Assembly (NCBI RefSeq): GCF_001661345.1
Contig: NW_017962932.1
Coordinates: 1 to 64,000, forward strand
Reading direction: 5' to 3'
Length of the DNA stretch: 64,000 nt
Origin: Ascoidea rubescens DSM 1968
Taxonomy: Eukaryota; Ascomycota; Saccharomycetes; Ascoideales; Ascoideaceae
In this document: positions 23,530-34,177 of the stretch, piece by piece
Numbering within the stretch: the first letter of the stretch is position 1
How the letters are laid out: each line of letters begins with the position of its first letter
Notes under the pieces: generated by a model
Databases searched by the model: none
The model's input: the letters and a program-made list of their open reading frames with translations, nothing else
Told to the model about the DNA's origin: nothing
Translations under genes and position numbers: made by a program

Positions 23530-25194
23530 ATGATAACTCCAGCTTTTGATCTTAACCAAGACGACACCTTTCTCTACATCAACGTCAAATTGCCCTCTCT
23601 AAAATTTAACTCACGCGACTTGGAAATCTCAATAACCGACAACATCTTCATTTTCTACTTGGATCCGTATTATCTCAGACTAACCTTCAGTCCAAATGAA
23701 CTATTAATCAACAACTCAGATTTAGACCTCAATGACTCCCAACCAGACTCCTTGCAAAATCACTTTTACTACGACTCTTCTGACCAAAAGTTGAAATTCA
23801 AAATTAAAAAAAAACTTAAAAATCAACATTTCAACAACCTACATCTTCCAAATTTATTACTATCACAATCCAATCACCACCACAAAATTGCAAACGACGA
23901 AAAAAATCATCCTTTGATTCAAGAAATTACTCCCCATGATTTAAAATCAACAAACGATATCAAAAACTACATTAACGATTTTGAAAAAAAAACTGGTAAA
24001 GAATTCAATTGGCAACTACCCCAATTTCTTAATACCGACTCAAACAACCTTAATACTTTGAAATCCTCATTGAATAAAAAATATTACTACGGTTTTAACA
24101 ACTCCTATAATCACTACATTCTCAACTCTTTATCAAATGGTAACGATATTAATGAACTATCAAACCCTGAACAATTAACTGAAAACGAAAGAATCACTGA
24201 AAGAAAAATAAAAGAAAACTACTCTTTCAATTCAGAATATTACATCAATTACTATTTACTAGAGAAAAAAAAATTAATCAACGATATAACTGATGTGCAC
24301 GATTACAATAATTTTGCTAGCATATTACACTGGACTAATCCCTTTGTGAATATTGACACGAATAACATTGAAAATATTCAACTATCTAAAGAAGAACACG
24401 AAAAATTGGTAAATTTACCCAAAAAACACAATAAGTTAATACCAAATAACCAGAATTTATCTCTGATTTTTTATTTGATTTTTTCCCTTTTATATGGATA
24501 CAATTATAATTTAAGAGAAAATCTTGGTGATGATTCTTCAAATATTGAAACACCATGGTTAATTGGGAAATTAATACCCCAATTTTCTTGTTTAGATCAA
24601 AAGATATATTTACCGGACGATGAACTAACTCATCAAACGAGTGAAACAGAAAAAGTACTAATAAAAGAAATTAAAGAGACTAATATTGATCATAATAGTG
24701 AAAAAAAAATTGAATTCAAACTGATAATAGTAGAACAGTTGATTATAACCTTAATTAAGAGATCGTTAATTTATCCTTTAAATCGGAATTTTAATCTAAG
24801 TTATAAAGTATTGGAAGATGTTATTAAATTACTTGAGTATAAAAGTTTGAGTATAATAATTAAACAATTGATTAAAATCAGGGAATTTTTCAGGTTCCAT
24901 CAGATTTATTATGTTTATAATATAATATATTTAAACGATTTAATCAAGTTTTTGAGTAATGAGGAAAACGAACGAGATTTTTTTACTACAGAGAATTTTG
25001 AGACATTTTATCAAAAGGTGATTTTGGTGATTAAGGATAAGAAGAGATTGAAAGATGAGATTATAATTGAGACGTTAAATTTTGATGAAGAGGATGGAGA
25101 AAACAAATTGGAGGTGATGAATTTAAATCAAGTTGAGCTAATCGGAGACGAGTTGTATAACGATTATTTGTTCAATTTAAAGCAAGGGAGGTAG
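23530..25194 (+). CDS. SHQ1: H/ACA snoRNP assembly factor Shq1
   Basis: 554 residues. Shq1 is a dedicated chaperone of the pseudouridine synthase Cbf5, holding it before H/ACA RNA loading. The start MITPAFDLNQDDTFLYINVK, followed by IFYLDPYYLRLTF, is the CS-like N-terminal domain of the family. KEFNWQLPQ, YGFNNSYNHYILNSLSNGND and INELSNPEQ are the next conserved block (NGNDINEL is shared with S. cerevisiae), and the C-terminal helical SHQ1 domain includes ETPWLIGKLIPQFSCLD, YPLNRNFNLSYKVLEDV and REFFRFHQIYYVYNIIYLND. S. cerevisiae Shq1 is 507 aa; the extra length is in Lys/Asn-rich insertions. CTG codons occur at 24463-24465 and 24721-24723. It is convergent with RSR1. Confidence 0.95.
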   Translation: MITPAFDLNQDDTFLYINVKLPSLKFNSRDLEISITDNIFIFYLDPYYLRLTFSPNELLINNSDLDLNDSQPDSLQNHFYYDSSDQKLKFKIKKKLKNQHFNNLHLPNLLLSQSNHHHKIANDEKNHPLIQEITPHDLKSTNDIKNYINDFEKKTGKEFNWQLPQFLNTDSNNLNTLKSSLNKKYYYGFNNSYNHYILNSLSNGNDINELSNPEQLTENERITERKIKENYSFNSEYYINYYLLEKKKLINDITDVHDYNNFASILHWTNPFVNIDTNNIENIQLSKEEHEKLVNLPKKHNKLIPNNQNLSLIFYLIFSLLYGYNYNLRENLGDDSSNIETPWLIGKLIPQFSCLDQKIYLPDDELTHQTSETEKVLIKEIKETNIDHNSEKKIEFKLIIVEQLIITLIKRSLIYPLNRNFNLSYKVLEDVIKLLEYKSLSIIIKQLIKIREFFRFHQIYYVYNIIYLNDLIKFLSNEENERDFFTTENFETFYQKVILVIKDKKRLKDEIIIETLNFDEEDGENKLEVMNLNQVELIGDELYNDYLFNLKQGR

Positions 25195-25738
25195 AAAATG
25201 AAATATTTATTATAATTGAAATTTGAAGAGGTAAAGTGAAGATTATATATTAAAATAAAGTTGAAAGTTGAGAAAATAATTTTGAGATTAAAAACAACTG
25301 AGATTTGAAAATTAAATATAAATTAAAATAAAATAAAATAAGTCGAAATAGAGATAAATATAAATATAAATTTAAAATATAAATATAGATTAAATTGAAA
25401 ACAATAGTGATAATAATAGTAATAATCATAGTAATAATCATAGTAATAATCATAGTAATAATAATAATAATAATAATAAGAATAATAGTGATTAAAATGG
25501 TGATAAATTATTAGTAAAATAGATAAAGAAAAATTGTAGATCCAAAACAGCAAAAGAAAATAATTAAAAAGAACAAAATACAAAGGGAAAAATTGAAAAT
25601 TGGTGATTTAGAGAGGTGGAAAAAAAGGTTGATTGGTTGATTTCAAAATTGTCAATTAAATAAATATAACTAGTATAATGAATAAAACTAGAATAAAGAA
25701 TGAAAAGTGAAGCGAAAAAAAAAGAAAGAAAAAATTAA
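25195..25738. other. Convergent SHQ1/RSR1 3' spacer
   Basis: 544 bp of very AT-rich DNA with three CATAGTAATAAT units inside a longer TAATAA microsatellite (about 25417-25485). No gene. Frames here translate to Tyr/Ile runs and are repeat artefacts. Confidence 0.75.
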
Positions 25739-26706
25739 TTATAAAATAATACAAGATTTCTTCTTTTTCTTTTTCTTTTTGGAATTTAAAACAGCATTTG
25801 ACTGTTTCTTTTTAACTGTATTATTGTTATTATTGCTTTGAGAGGAAGATCTGTTTGAGTTGTTGTTTAAGTTGAAATTTGATCTCTCTTTTGATAAGTT
25901 TTGAGGGTTTGAGTTGTTATTGACGGATAACGATTTATTAAGATTATTTTTGTTATTAGCATTGAGATTTGGCAGAATTGAGGATTGTTGGTTGTTTGTG
26001 TTTGCGTTATTGTTGATTAATTGGGAAGAAGAGTTGTTTAGATTTGAGGTGGTTGATTCCTTTTTCATGATTTGTCGAACAACATCTATAAAGGCTTCTT
26101 CAACGTTAGTCTTCAACCTTGCTGACGTTTCATAAAAGGGTACTTTGCCCCATTTTTGGCTGACGTTTATACCATCTTGAGGAGAGAGAGTTCTATCGTT
26201 TATAAGATCGCATTTGTTGCCGATTAAGACCATGGGGACATTTTTGTTGTCTTTGATTCTGAGGACCTGTTCTCTGATTGCTAGCAATTCCTTCAACGAG
26301 TTTTCGTCAGTAACAGAGTAAACCAAGAGGAAGCCTTTGCCAGATTTTATGTACAATTCTCGCATTGCAGTAAATTGGGCAACACCAGCAGTATCAAGAA
26401 TCTCCAAGTCGCAAGGTCTGCCATCGACCTCGATTTGCTTCCTGTAGGAATCTTCAATAGTTGGATCATAGGACTCTATGTAGACACCTTGGACAAATTG
26501 AACAGTGATGGAGGATTTGCCTACACCACCAGCACCTAGGACAACTAGTTTGTAATCTTAGGAGAAGAGAATGCGTTGTTAGTATAGGCGATGAGAAAGA
26601 AAAAGGAAGAGGATGAGTGAGACAGACGATATGTAATGGGTGTGGAATGGATATGGTGTTATTGATAGCAGCAGTATTAATGCTGATGATATTACATACC
26701 TCTCAT
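25739..26706 (-). CDS. RSR1: Ras-family GTPase Rsr1/Bud1 (spliced, 7-nt first exon)
   Basis: Bud-site selection GTPase acting at the plasma membrane upstream of Cdc42. Exon 1 is 26706-26700 (ATGAGAG only) and exon 2 is 26556-25739, giving 274 residues (S. cerevisiae: 272). Joined, the start reads [20 protein letters not shown], with P-loop G10-S17. The effector region [17 protein letters not shown], switch [21 protein letters not shown] and ETSA are intact. Switch II has Val-Ala where Ras has Gln61-Glu, the usual Rsr1 state. A Ser/Asn-rich hypervariable region precedes a poly-Lys stretch and the CaaX box CIIL, whose last Leu suggests geranylgeranylation. The intron has donor GTATGT, branch point TACTAAC and acceptor AAG. 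Translating only the unspliced frame would lose the P-loop start. Confidence 0.96.
26557..26699 (-). other. RSR1: Spliceosomal intron of RSR1
   Basis: 143 bp on the minus strand. Donor GTATGT begins at 26699, the perfect TACTAAC branch point is at 26584-26578, and the acceptor AG ends at 26557. Splicing after 7 coding nucleotides rebuilds GAT (Asp3), giving the conserved Met-Arg-Asp-Tyr-Lys start. Confidence 0.94.
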
Positions 26707-28442
26707 GATAATTCGATATAAATATCTGAGAATAAGGATAATAATCAGTGGACAGTAGACACCAGAAACCAAAAAACGTAGTAAATAAAAGAGTGAATAA
26801 AATAGGCAAAATTTTATTTGAATATATAAAAAAAAAAGAAGTTTAGGAATATGGAAGTTGTTTGAGTTGTGGAATAACAGGAGATCTGTTTGGAATTAGG
26901 TTTGGGACAATGAAATGAAAGAAATAAAATTCTGGAAGTATTGTGAGAAATACTCACAACTTGTGAACAGCTGCTGGAGCAGGTTGGAACAAGCTGGATA
27001 CGTTAGGCAGTTGGGGCTGGGTGCTAGCAAGATTAAGATAGGCCACTGAAAAGTCTGCTTCGTCTGCTTCGTCTGCTTTTGCTACTTCTGCTGCTTCTAC
27101 CTCTGCTTCTACTTCTTCTCCTTCTGGTTCTTCTCCTTCTCTTTCCTCTTCCTTTCCTCTTCCTTTCCTTTTTTTGCTGTTCCGCAGTTATCCGTTGGAT
27201 TTCGCGGATATCACACCGGATTTTCAAAACGGCTGGATCTATCTCAAAGAGGCAGCTCTATGTTACTTCTAAATGCAGTAGCACCCGAAAATAGAAATTC
27301 CCGGATTCAAACAAGGTTGTTGTTACAAAGAATTACTGAATTCTTACATAAGATTCTTAAACGGCCCAAAGAAGAAGTACCAGATATTTCAATCAAGTTT
27401 CGAAAGAACTCACTCACATAATAATTAATGAAACTTAATTGTTTTGCTCCAAAGCCAGAGAGCCCCATTTGTAAGACCTGAGTTTTGGTACACAACATAA
27501 AACAATGCTGTGACATTTTGCAATCACTTTTCTGTTTTGAACCTCATTAATTTTTCATTGTGTCCATTTAGCATGATTTCATAGTAAGATCTATAACAGT
27601 GTTTTAATCTGAAATAAAATTTGCCTGATTAAATTCAAAAGAAAAAATTAATATTTCCAAATCAAAATTAAACAAAGTAGTATAAGCTAAACAATTTCAA
27701 AATTAACTATAAACAAGCTAAAATAAAAATGGATCCCATAACCCATAATTTATTTTGTTTTGTTAAAGTTTCAAAATAAATGCTAATTGGGGACAATTTA
27801 ATTGAGATCATTAGTGTTTTCGGTATCCTATGAATTTGGTTATAATTGCAATATTATGTTTCCTTTTTCTTGTTTTTTTTCTACAATTTATGTATAAATC
27901 GTACCAATTCCACTACCATCAGTCTATATAGGTGGAACCTTTCACTAGATTTATTAGAAATAGAAAAATTAATTCAAAACTTATACAATTCATCAAAACG
28001 TTTTCCAATGTATTTTCCAACGGTTTTCCAATGGTTTTCCAACGGTTTTCCAATAATTTTCCATCTGAGTTATGTTTGTTGTGGTCAGGAAAGTTTTATA
28101 ACCAAATTTTTCAAAACTCTAGTTGAATGAAATAACAATAATATTAATAATATTAATATTAATAATAACAATACAAATAGCCAAATATTAAAAAAACATT
28201 TTTCTTAAACTTGTCTTTGCTCTCAAATGGTATAAGCTTCATCTTAAATATTAAATCTATCAAGACTATAAAAATTTCATTACACTCCTTAATTTTGAAT
28301 TTTTGCAAAACCTCAGACTATTTCAACTAAAACTGAAAATAAATTACATTTACAATGCTTTTAAATTTGCATATTTATATCTTCTATAAGTTCTTTTCTT
28401 AGGCTGGTTATATCCTATTGTTTTCATTTGCTATCAAAATCA
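26707..28442. other. Intergenic region between RSR1 and the small Asn-rich ORF
   Basis: 1.7 kb without a supported gene. It holds a CTTCTGC/CTTCTC-rich tract (27058-27165), whose reverse strand gives a spurious Arg-rich frame, and a TTTTCCAA tandem repeat (27998-28063). TAATATTAATAAT-rich sequence follows to 28190. Confidence 0.6.
27998..28063 (+). repeat. GGTTTTCCAA(C/T) tandem repeat
   Basis: Six imperfect copies of a 10-12 bp unit with core TTTTCCAA (variants ACGTTTTCCAATG, TATTTTCCAAC, GGTTTTCCAAT and similar). The regular spacing, close to one helical turn, is notable for possible factor binding, but simple slippage explains it as well. Confidence 0.75.
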
Positions 28443-28584
28443 ATGTTAAGAATGCTTATGCATTTTACCGGAATCATTTTTGTTTTACTTGTAATATATT
28501 CCGGAAAATTCAATATGAGAAGTAAGAACACAACTTCTCATTCAATTAAAAGACAAAAACAAATTGATTATTACAATAATATTC

Positions 28585-28653
<69 letters not shown>

Positions 28654-28844
28654 TTTGTAATGATTCAAATGATTCTAACCCTGCTTCAATTCAAAAAAAG
28701 ATTATTCAATCACAAAAACAAAAACCAACTGATAATACAGATATTGACAAAATAAAGAAAAAATTATCTTTAAATGATCAAATGAATCAAAACATTTTCA
28801 AAGATATAAAATACATTAAATTGGATTCTTTGATTCATGATTAA
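28443..28844 (+). CDS. Small putative membrane protein with Asn run
   Basis: 133 residues from the ATG at 28443 (MLRMLMHFTGIIFVLLVIYS). One hydrophobic segment covers about residues 5-20, followed by basic SKNTTSHSIKRQKQIDYY, a run of 22 Asn encoded by AAT repeats (28587-28652), and a Lys/Gln/Asp-rich soluble tail ending KDIKYIKLDSLIHD. A short N-terminal membrane anchor with a basic segment behind it is common in small mitochondrial inner-membrane or ER proteins, but I recognise no family. The poly-Asn run is a microsatellite and cannot be used as evidence. It could be a chance frame; the non-repetitive ends with yeast-like codon use argue mildly for a gene. Confidence 0.4.
28587..28652 (+). 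repeat. AAT trinucleotide repeat (22 units)
   Basis: 22 perfect tandem AAT triplets, in frame as poly-Asn in the small ORF. Length polymorphism is expected. Confidence 0.95.
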
Positions 28845-30168
28845 AATCAAAGTTTGTTAAATTAAATGAAAAACTTAAAAAATGAATTTCATAACCAACC
28901 CAAAAAACACATAATCAACACATACATCAGTCTCAACATCAAAATCAACATCTGCCCAAAACTAACATCAAAACCAAACGTTGTAGCGAATCCATGATAA
29001 TATATTAAGGTGAAGTATATGGAAAGGAAGAACGTAGAAGAGATCCCCAGCTTCTTATATATGGGACTGGGCTAGACCCCGAAGCGTCACGCGAGCAGAC
29101 CGGCAACTAATTCCGAGGGATCGGTAGAGACCCAGTCTACAGATCCGGCTGGCTCGCAACATCAATACGCTCAAAAAAATTTGCTTACTGAAAAGTCTTT
29201 TAATATTTCTGTTTTCAAATTAATAGAGCAACTAGCCTTCCGATGTTGTTATAAATTGTCAATTATTAAATACTGTACACAACTTAACTGTTTCAAATCA
29301 GAAACTGCAGTAATGGAAAAAACAGCAAGAAATATAATTAGATAAATTTTAATATCAAGAATCACAAAGTTCATTTAAAAACTGCTATTAGTTGTTTTCA
29401 AATCAATCGAATAGTCAGATTTTTAGGTTCTGTATTAATCTTCACTAATAAGTTTATTCAATAATACTTGTAGTTGCTTTTGCATCTGTTTTTCTGTAGA
29501 TTGGGTAAAGAAGCTTTGTATTTGCTTAAGACTTAAAATTCAAAATACATTTTACAGAGATGCAAGTTGTACTCAAAAAAATGTTTGCTACCATTTACCA
29601 GACTGTACCTATCAACTTGGATCTTGTGTAAGATACTGTAAATAATGTGAATAACGTTTGAATCGACGTTCTATTCTAAATTTTGGGTGATCTTTTAAGA
29701 ACTAATATCATACGTTATTTAGAATGATTAAATATATTATTATATTATCGTTTGAAGTTGATATTTAGATAGAGTTCTCACTTTTATATTTAATTTAAAG
29801 TAAAGAAAAAATAACGATATTGAAAAATATTATTAAAAAACTAAGAATCAACTTTGGATGATACAGAGAAATGTTTTTTAGTTGAAACAAGCAAAATAAA
29901 TTATATATAATATAATACTGAATTAGTCTATAACCTTAATAAAATAACAAAACCACAAACTAAATTCATTGCTAGAAAATTGATAAAATTGCAAAAAAAA
30001 ATATGTAGAAAAATTAAAAATTTAATAAAAAACCAATAAAAAGTAGATAAACGGAAGAAAAAATGAAAAACAACAGAGAAAGCATTTTAGTAATGTCCAT
30101 TCTCAAAATTAAACGTTAAGAATTCAAAAAAAAAAAAATTAATGTTTAATTAAGTATTATATTTCCAG
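28845..30168. other. Intergenic region holding the RNA candidate
   Basis: 1.3 kb between the small ORF and the AVL9 3' end. Apart from the GC-rich block at 28980-29160 it is AT-rich and shows no open frame worth calling. Confidence 0.6.
28980..29160 (+). ncRNA. Candidate structured non-coding RNA (unidentified family)
   Basis: A compact GC-rich block (about 181 nt) inside an AT-rich 1.3 kb spacer. It is bounded by complementary ends: GTTG at 28980-28983 plus GCGA at 28986-28989 can pair with TCGCAAC at 29154-29160, with a TA bulge. Inside are GACTGGG (29065-29071) against CCCAGTC (29131-29137), AGAAG/CTTCT around 29037-29055, ACCG/CGGT enclosing 29103-29120, and GATCCC (29042-29047) against GGGATC (29117-29122), which would be a long-range or pseudoknot pairing. 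TCTTTT at 29196-29201 could end a Pol III transcript. The segment ACAGATCCGGCTGG loosely recalls the CR-V region of RNase P/MRP RNAs, but the other conserved parts are not visible, so I do not assign it. No frame in it looks coding. Strand is chosen from the T-run only. Confidence 0.45.
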
Positions 30169-31746
30169 TCATTTATGATGATCAACATCATTTAGCGGTT
30201 GATTATAATGCAGTGATTTTTTAAAATTTTTGGTGAATTTTGTTTGAAAAAAGTTTGATATCATAGAAGAATTAGTCAAGTTGGCGTTAGTTAACTCTTG
30301 CTGATAGATTTCTGACATCACGACATGCAAGGGTTCGAATATTAGAAATATTTCGTCATCGGTTAGTTTATTTAATATGGCATAATTATTTGTTTTTAGC
30401 CATTCTTTAATCCAAGCAAAACTAAAATTATTAATATTATTGTTTTCAATATTAGGAAGTATCAATGAGTTGGGCAAATCAGAATGTTTGAAATGTCTTT
30501 TATTATTTAATTTAACATAGTTATGATATTTGATTGATGATATTAAACCAATTAAATAGTCTTCAAACGCTGATCTTATGTAATCTTCACTTCCAGAAAA
30601 TTTTGAGCCAGCCGATATGCCATCGTTGCTTTCAAGAAGAGCCTTTTTATTATTGTTGCTATTATTATTAAAAACGTTACTTGAATCCTGAGTGGAAGAA
30701 GAATTTGAAGATTTTGGATTGTAATATTTTGAGACATTTACATAGATTAGGTCAATAAATTTTTTATCCAGAGAAGATAAAAGTAGAGGAGAATTCAAGG
30801 TTTCATTTAAAATTTCCACAGAGTATGTGTCAATGTTAATTAGTATGTCGCAATATTTCTTTTTTGTAGCGTTATCTAGTAGCAAAGAATTTGAGCTTCC
30901 AACCACATAAAATTTCAAATTTTTATTGGTTAGATCAATTAATTGTTGTAAAGGAACATAGGGATTAAAGATACCGCCAAATTCAAATAATTGTAAAGGA
31001 AGACCAACAAATTTCAAAAGACTTTTACGGTCAGAAGTTTTCAAGGTATTTGATTTTTTAAGGAAAAATTCATTGAAATATAAAAAAGGAGACCCACAAT
31101 CGTTTAAATTTAGTAACAAACCTGGAATTAAAGAAAGAAAGCATAATTGTAGATTGCATAGTTTTTCGATATTTTTACCAAAGAATAAGATTTTTTTTTC
31201 CAATAGTAGAGATTTAAAGATCACGAGAGAGTTTCTTTTAAAGTTGAAGATTAATTCTCTTAAAGATAATCCGAAATAAAAGTCGCTTTCATTCAAATTT
31301 GAGTTTATATTTGAGATTGAGGTTGAAGTAGAATTTGGTGGTGGAAGTAATTTTTGTGGTGAAGTTAGATTTATATAGCTGTCATTGGTATTATCATTAT
31401 CAGAGTTAATGTTGTTGTTATTATTATTATTGCTATTATTGTTATTGCTATTATTGTAGAGGCTCACTAGGTTTTCGTACAATGAATCTAGAATTTTTTT
31501 ATCGGTAAAATCCTGTTGTAGAAAAAGAGCCTTTGTTATAATACTTAATTTTTCCTTGATTTGATTGAAAATTGGTTTTCTTAGTATTATTACAACAGAT
31601 TTTTGAACAGTTGATCTTGTTACACCAGGGTGTTTTACGAGTAAGTCATTAGCATCAATTTGTCTTATACAAGCAATTGCGAATAGGGTGTTAATATTTT
31701 CATTAAAGGATCTTAAAACTTTATTATGGTTTAGGTTATTATCCAT

Positions 31747-31844
<98 letters not shown>

Positions 31845-33090
31845 CGGATTTGAAAGTATAGTCATTTGATTCACATATTGAATTTAAAGTTTTTTTATTT
31901 TTTTCGTCATACAATAAAGTAAAATAGGAAAAGGTTTCTTCAAAATCATGAGAACCATCAGGTAAAGCTTGAAAAGGCAAAACCGGCCACATTGATGATA
32001 TTTTTTTCAAGTTTTGATTATTAAGGGAATTATCAGGGTTATTGATGTCGATTACACCATTTTGATCAATCCAGTATTCGATTTCAGGGCCTCGTGAATG
32101 GTTAAAGTCTACTAAGCAAACGGAGAAAATGATTGGGTTAGTTTTATAAAAAGAAGATAAGAAAACTTGAGAGTGAATTGAAGAGTTTGAAGTTTGAGAT
32201 AATTGAACTGATGGCAAGATAAGTTTGGGGGACGTTTGGATTTGGAATTTGTTTTGTTGTTTTGCCGGACTTAAAGAAGGAAGCTGTTTGATGAATTTAG
32301 AGGTGATAGATGAAGTGGAAGAGTTGTTTTTAAGAGTGGAACTACCATTAGAATGAGATGGGGATAGAGGAAGAAAAGGTAGTGGAGGAAGTGGATGAGA
32401 TTTGAGGGTTGAGGATCTTTTATGGTGAGTAAGATTATTTGAGGATGGAGAGGTGAGAGAAGACATTGACTTTCGTTTTGATAGTGGAGAAGAAGGTCTT
32501 TTATGAATAGACTTGATGCGATGTAAACCAGACCGAGAGTTGACAGGAGAAATGGTGTGGAAACCTTCATTATTTGGGGTATTTTTTGAATCTGTATAAG
32601 TGTTATTATCTATGAAATTGAGATTATTATTGTTATTATTAATGCTGTTATTATCTATGAAATTTGGACTTTCGGCATTGACGCTATTGGTTGTAGTGGT
32701 GCTATCAAGGGAGCTGATGGTGGTGGTTATATTGGTGTTGGTTGTATTTGTTAATGGTGGTTTCTGCAAAGGCTTGTTGGTGTCTCTGGTGTCATTATGG
32801 CGGTCGTCATCGTCAGTGTCAGCACGAATGTATTTTGAAGGGTGGTTGATGTTGGTGTAGGCCTCGTTGTATGTATTGTTATGGTGATTGTTGTCTATGT
32901 TCTGGAAAGTGCCATTTTTGCCTGCAGTCGATATGATCTTCAAGTCGTCGTAGTCGTTTGACCAGGGGTTTATCTCCAAGTAATCATCTATAATATCGTC
33001 GACAGCAGAAATGCTGACCGATATGGGCTTGTCGCCAAATATGTTGGTGTTCTCGTCTGAGTCGATTTGGTTGTAGTAATTGTAGTTCAT
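30169..33090 (-). CDS. AVL9: Avl9-like DENN-domain exocytic transport protein
   Basis: 973 residues from the ATG at 33090 (MNYNYYNQIDSDENTNIFGD). An upstream in-frame ATG at 33144 would add 18 hydrophobic residues resembling a signal peptide, unlikely for this cytosolic family. Avl9 acts in late secretory (Golgi-to-surface) transport. A Ser/Asn-rich N-terminal third precedes the DENN-type core: FSVCLVDFNHSRGPEIEYWI, LPFQALPDGSHDFEETFSYF, FAIACIRQIDANDLLVKHPG, then VTRSTVQKSVVIILRKPIF, all close to family consensus (GSHxxEE, CIRQI, TRxTVQKSV). The C-terminal part holds LRELIFNFKRNSLVIFKSLL and the later DENN segments. Two Asn-rich insertions interrupt the domain, including a run of 32 Asn (31747-31842). 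S. cerevisiae Avl9 is 764 aa, so the difference lies mainly in low-complexity sequence. Confidence 0.9.
31747..31842 (-). repeat. AVL9: Poly-Asn (AAT/AAC)32 microsatellite in AVL9
   Basis: 32 consecutive Asn codons: a short AAC block beside a longer pure AAT block (read on the minus strand). It lies in a loop between conserved DENN blocks, so length changes are probably tolerated. Confidence 0.95.
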
Positions 33091-34177
33091 AGCAGAGAAA
33101 GTAAGAGGCAGCAACCCAGATACAAATAGAAAGAAGCTGGTCACTGGTGGCCACAGCAGTATTATCCAGAGGTAAAGGAGGTGAAGGAGGTGAAGGTTCT
33201 GAGGAAAGAGAGTCGTGAGAACACTCAGAAAGTTGCAACGGAGCAGAGCGCGACGTTTTGACTCAACCGAAAGCCACCAGCGGCGCCGGCGCTAAAGTCC
33301 TGCCAGTTCTTACAGTTGCTTGCCAAATATAACGATCAAAGCGATTCCTTCGCTTTCACCTTTCATCAGACAACAGACAGACTATTGCAACAAGCAGCTA
33401 AGACCACAAACGATAGTTTGCGAAGGCGTTCATACTTCCATTGGAAAGTGTCAAGAGATTTTGGACAGTTGAAAAGGAAATTGTTGAAAACAACGGAGGC
33501 GGAACAAGAAAAAGAAAAACAATACAGGAAACAATCGTAAAGAATAGAAATATCAAAATGCTGCTGACGCTAATTTAATCAACATACACAATATAAGAAT
33601 ACATATTCTATATTTGTTTAATCACGTCAGTCATTCAACCAATTTTCATTTCATTTCATTTCATTTCATTTTATTTTACATTTTGTTTATTTAATTATTT
33701 GCTTACCTAGAAAATCTGTTTTTTATTTGGCTGCGTTTGGCGCACCTGTTAGGTTTCTAGCATTATTTAGTTATTTCGACGAACATCAAGACTATTATTA
33801 CTGAGGTTTATCTATATAGCGAAGATTTGCATTTGACTGATATAACTAAACTAGTCTGCAGAGCAATAGGTGTTAAGGCAACTCTGTCGCGTATAAGTAT
33901 AATTCAGATGCTTTGCAGCAGCGAGGTCAGTTTCTGCTGCGTCTGCTGCATCTACAAAAAGGAGAGTTCTAGACATTGTATTTCGTATAAACCCCACAAT
34001 GACTATCACAAACCGAAACAAACGAATGAGAATATATCACCAAAAAGAAAGTACTGAGAACGCAAAATTAAAGAGTCGACTGAAACAATCGAAAAGAATT
34101 AACAAGGAATACTGATGAGGTGTAGAAAAATGTATCTCAAAAATAATATAAAACAAAAAAACAATACAGAAACTGCT
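33091..34177. other. Spacer between AVL9 start and KIP3 3' end
   Basis: 1.1 kb. The AVL9-proximal part (33150-33310) is GC-richer, with GAAGGAGGTGAAGGAGGTG repeats and a CGGCGCCGGCGC patch at about 33280-33291. ATTTC pentamers occur at about 33651-33670. Open frames here lack ATG starts or motifs. The AVL9 promoter is the likely content. Confidence 0.6.

Noticed and set aside
27033-27227. Arg/Ser-rich minus-strand frame resembling an SR protein
   Set aside because: It arises from the CTTCTGC/CTTCTC microsatellite and has no folded or RNA-binding part.
29110-29160. RNase P or MRP RNA assignment from the ACAGATCCGGCTGG word
   Set aside because: Only one conserved region is even loosely similar, no matching CR-I partner was found, and the block is shorter than yeast RNase P/MRP RNAs.
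33091-33144. Upstream ATG of AVL9 giving a signal-peptide-like start
   Set aside because: Avl9 is a cytosolic peripheral DENN protein; the 18 extra hydrophobic residues are not family-like, so the ATG at 33090 is preferred.
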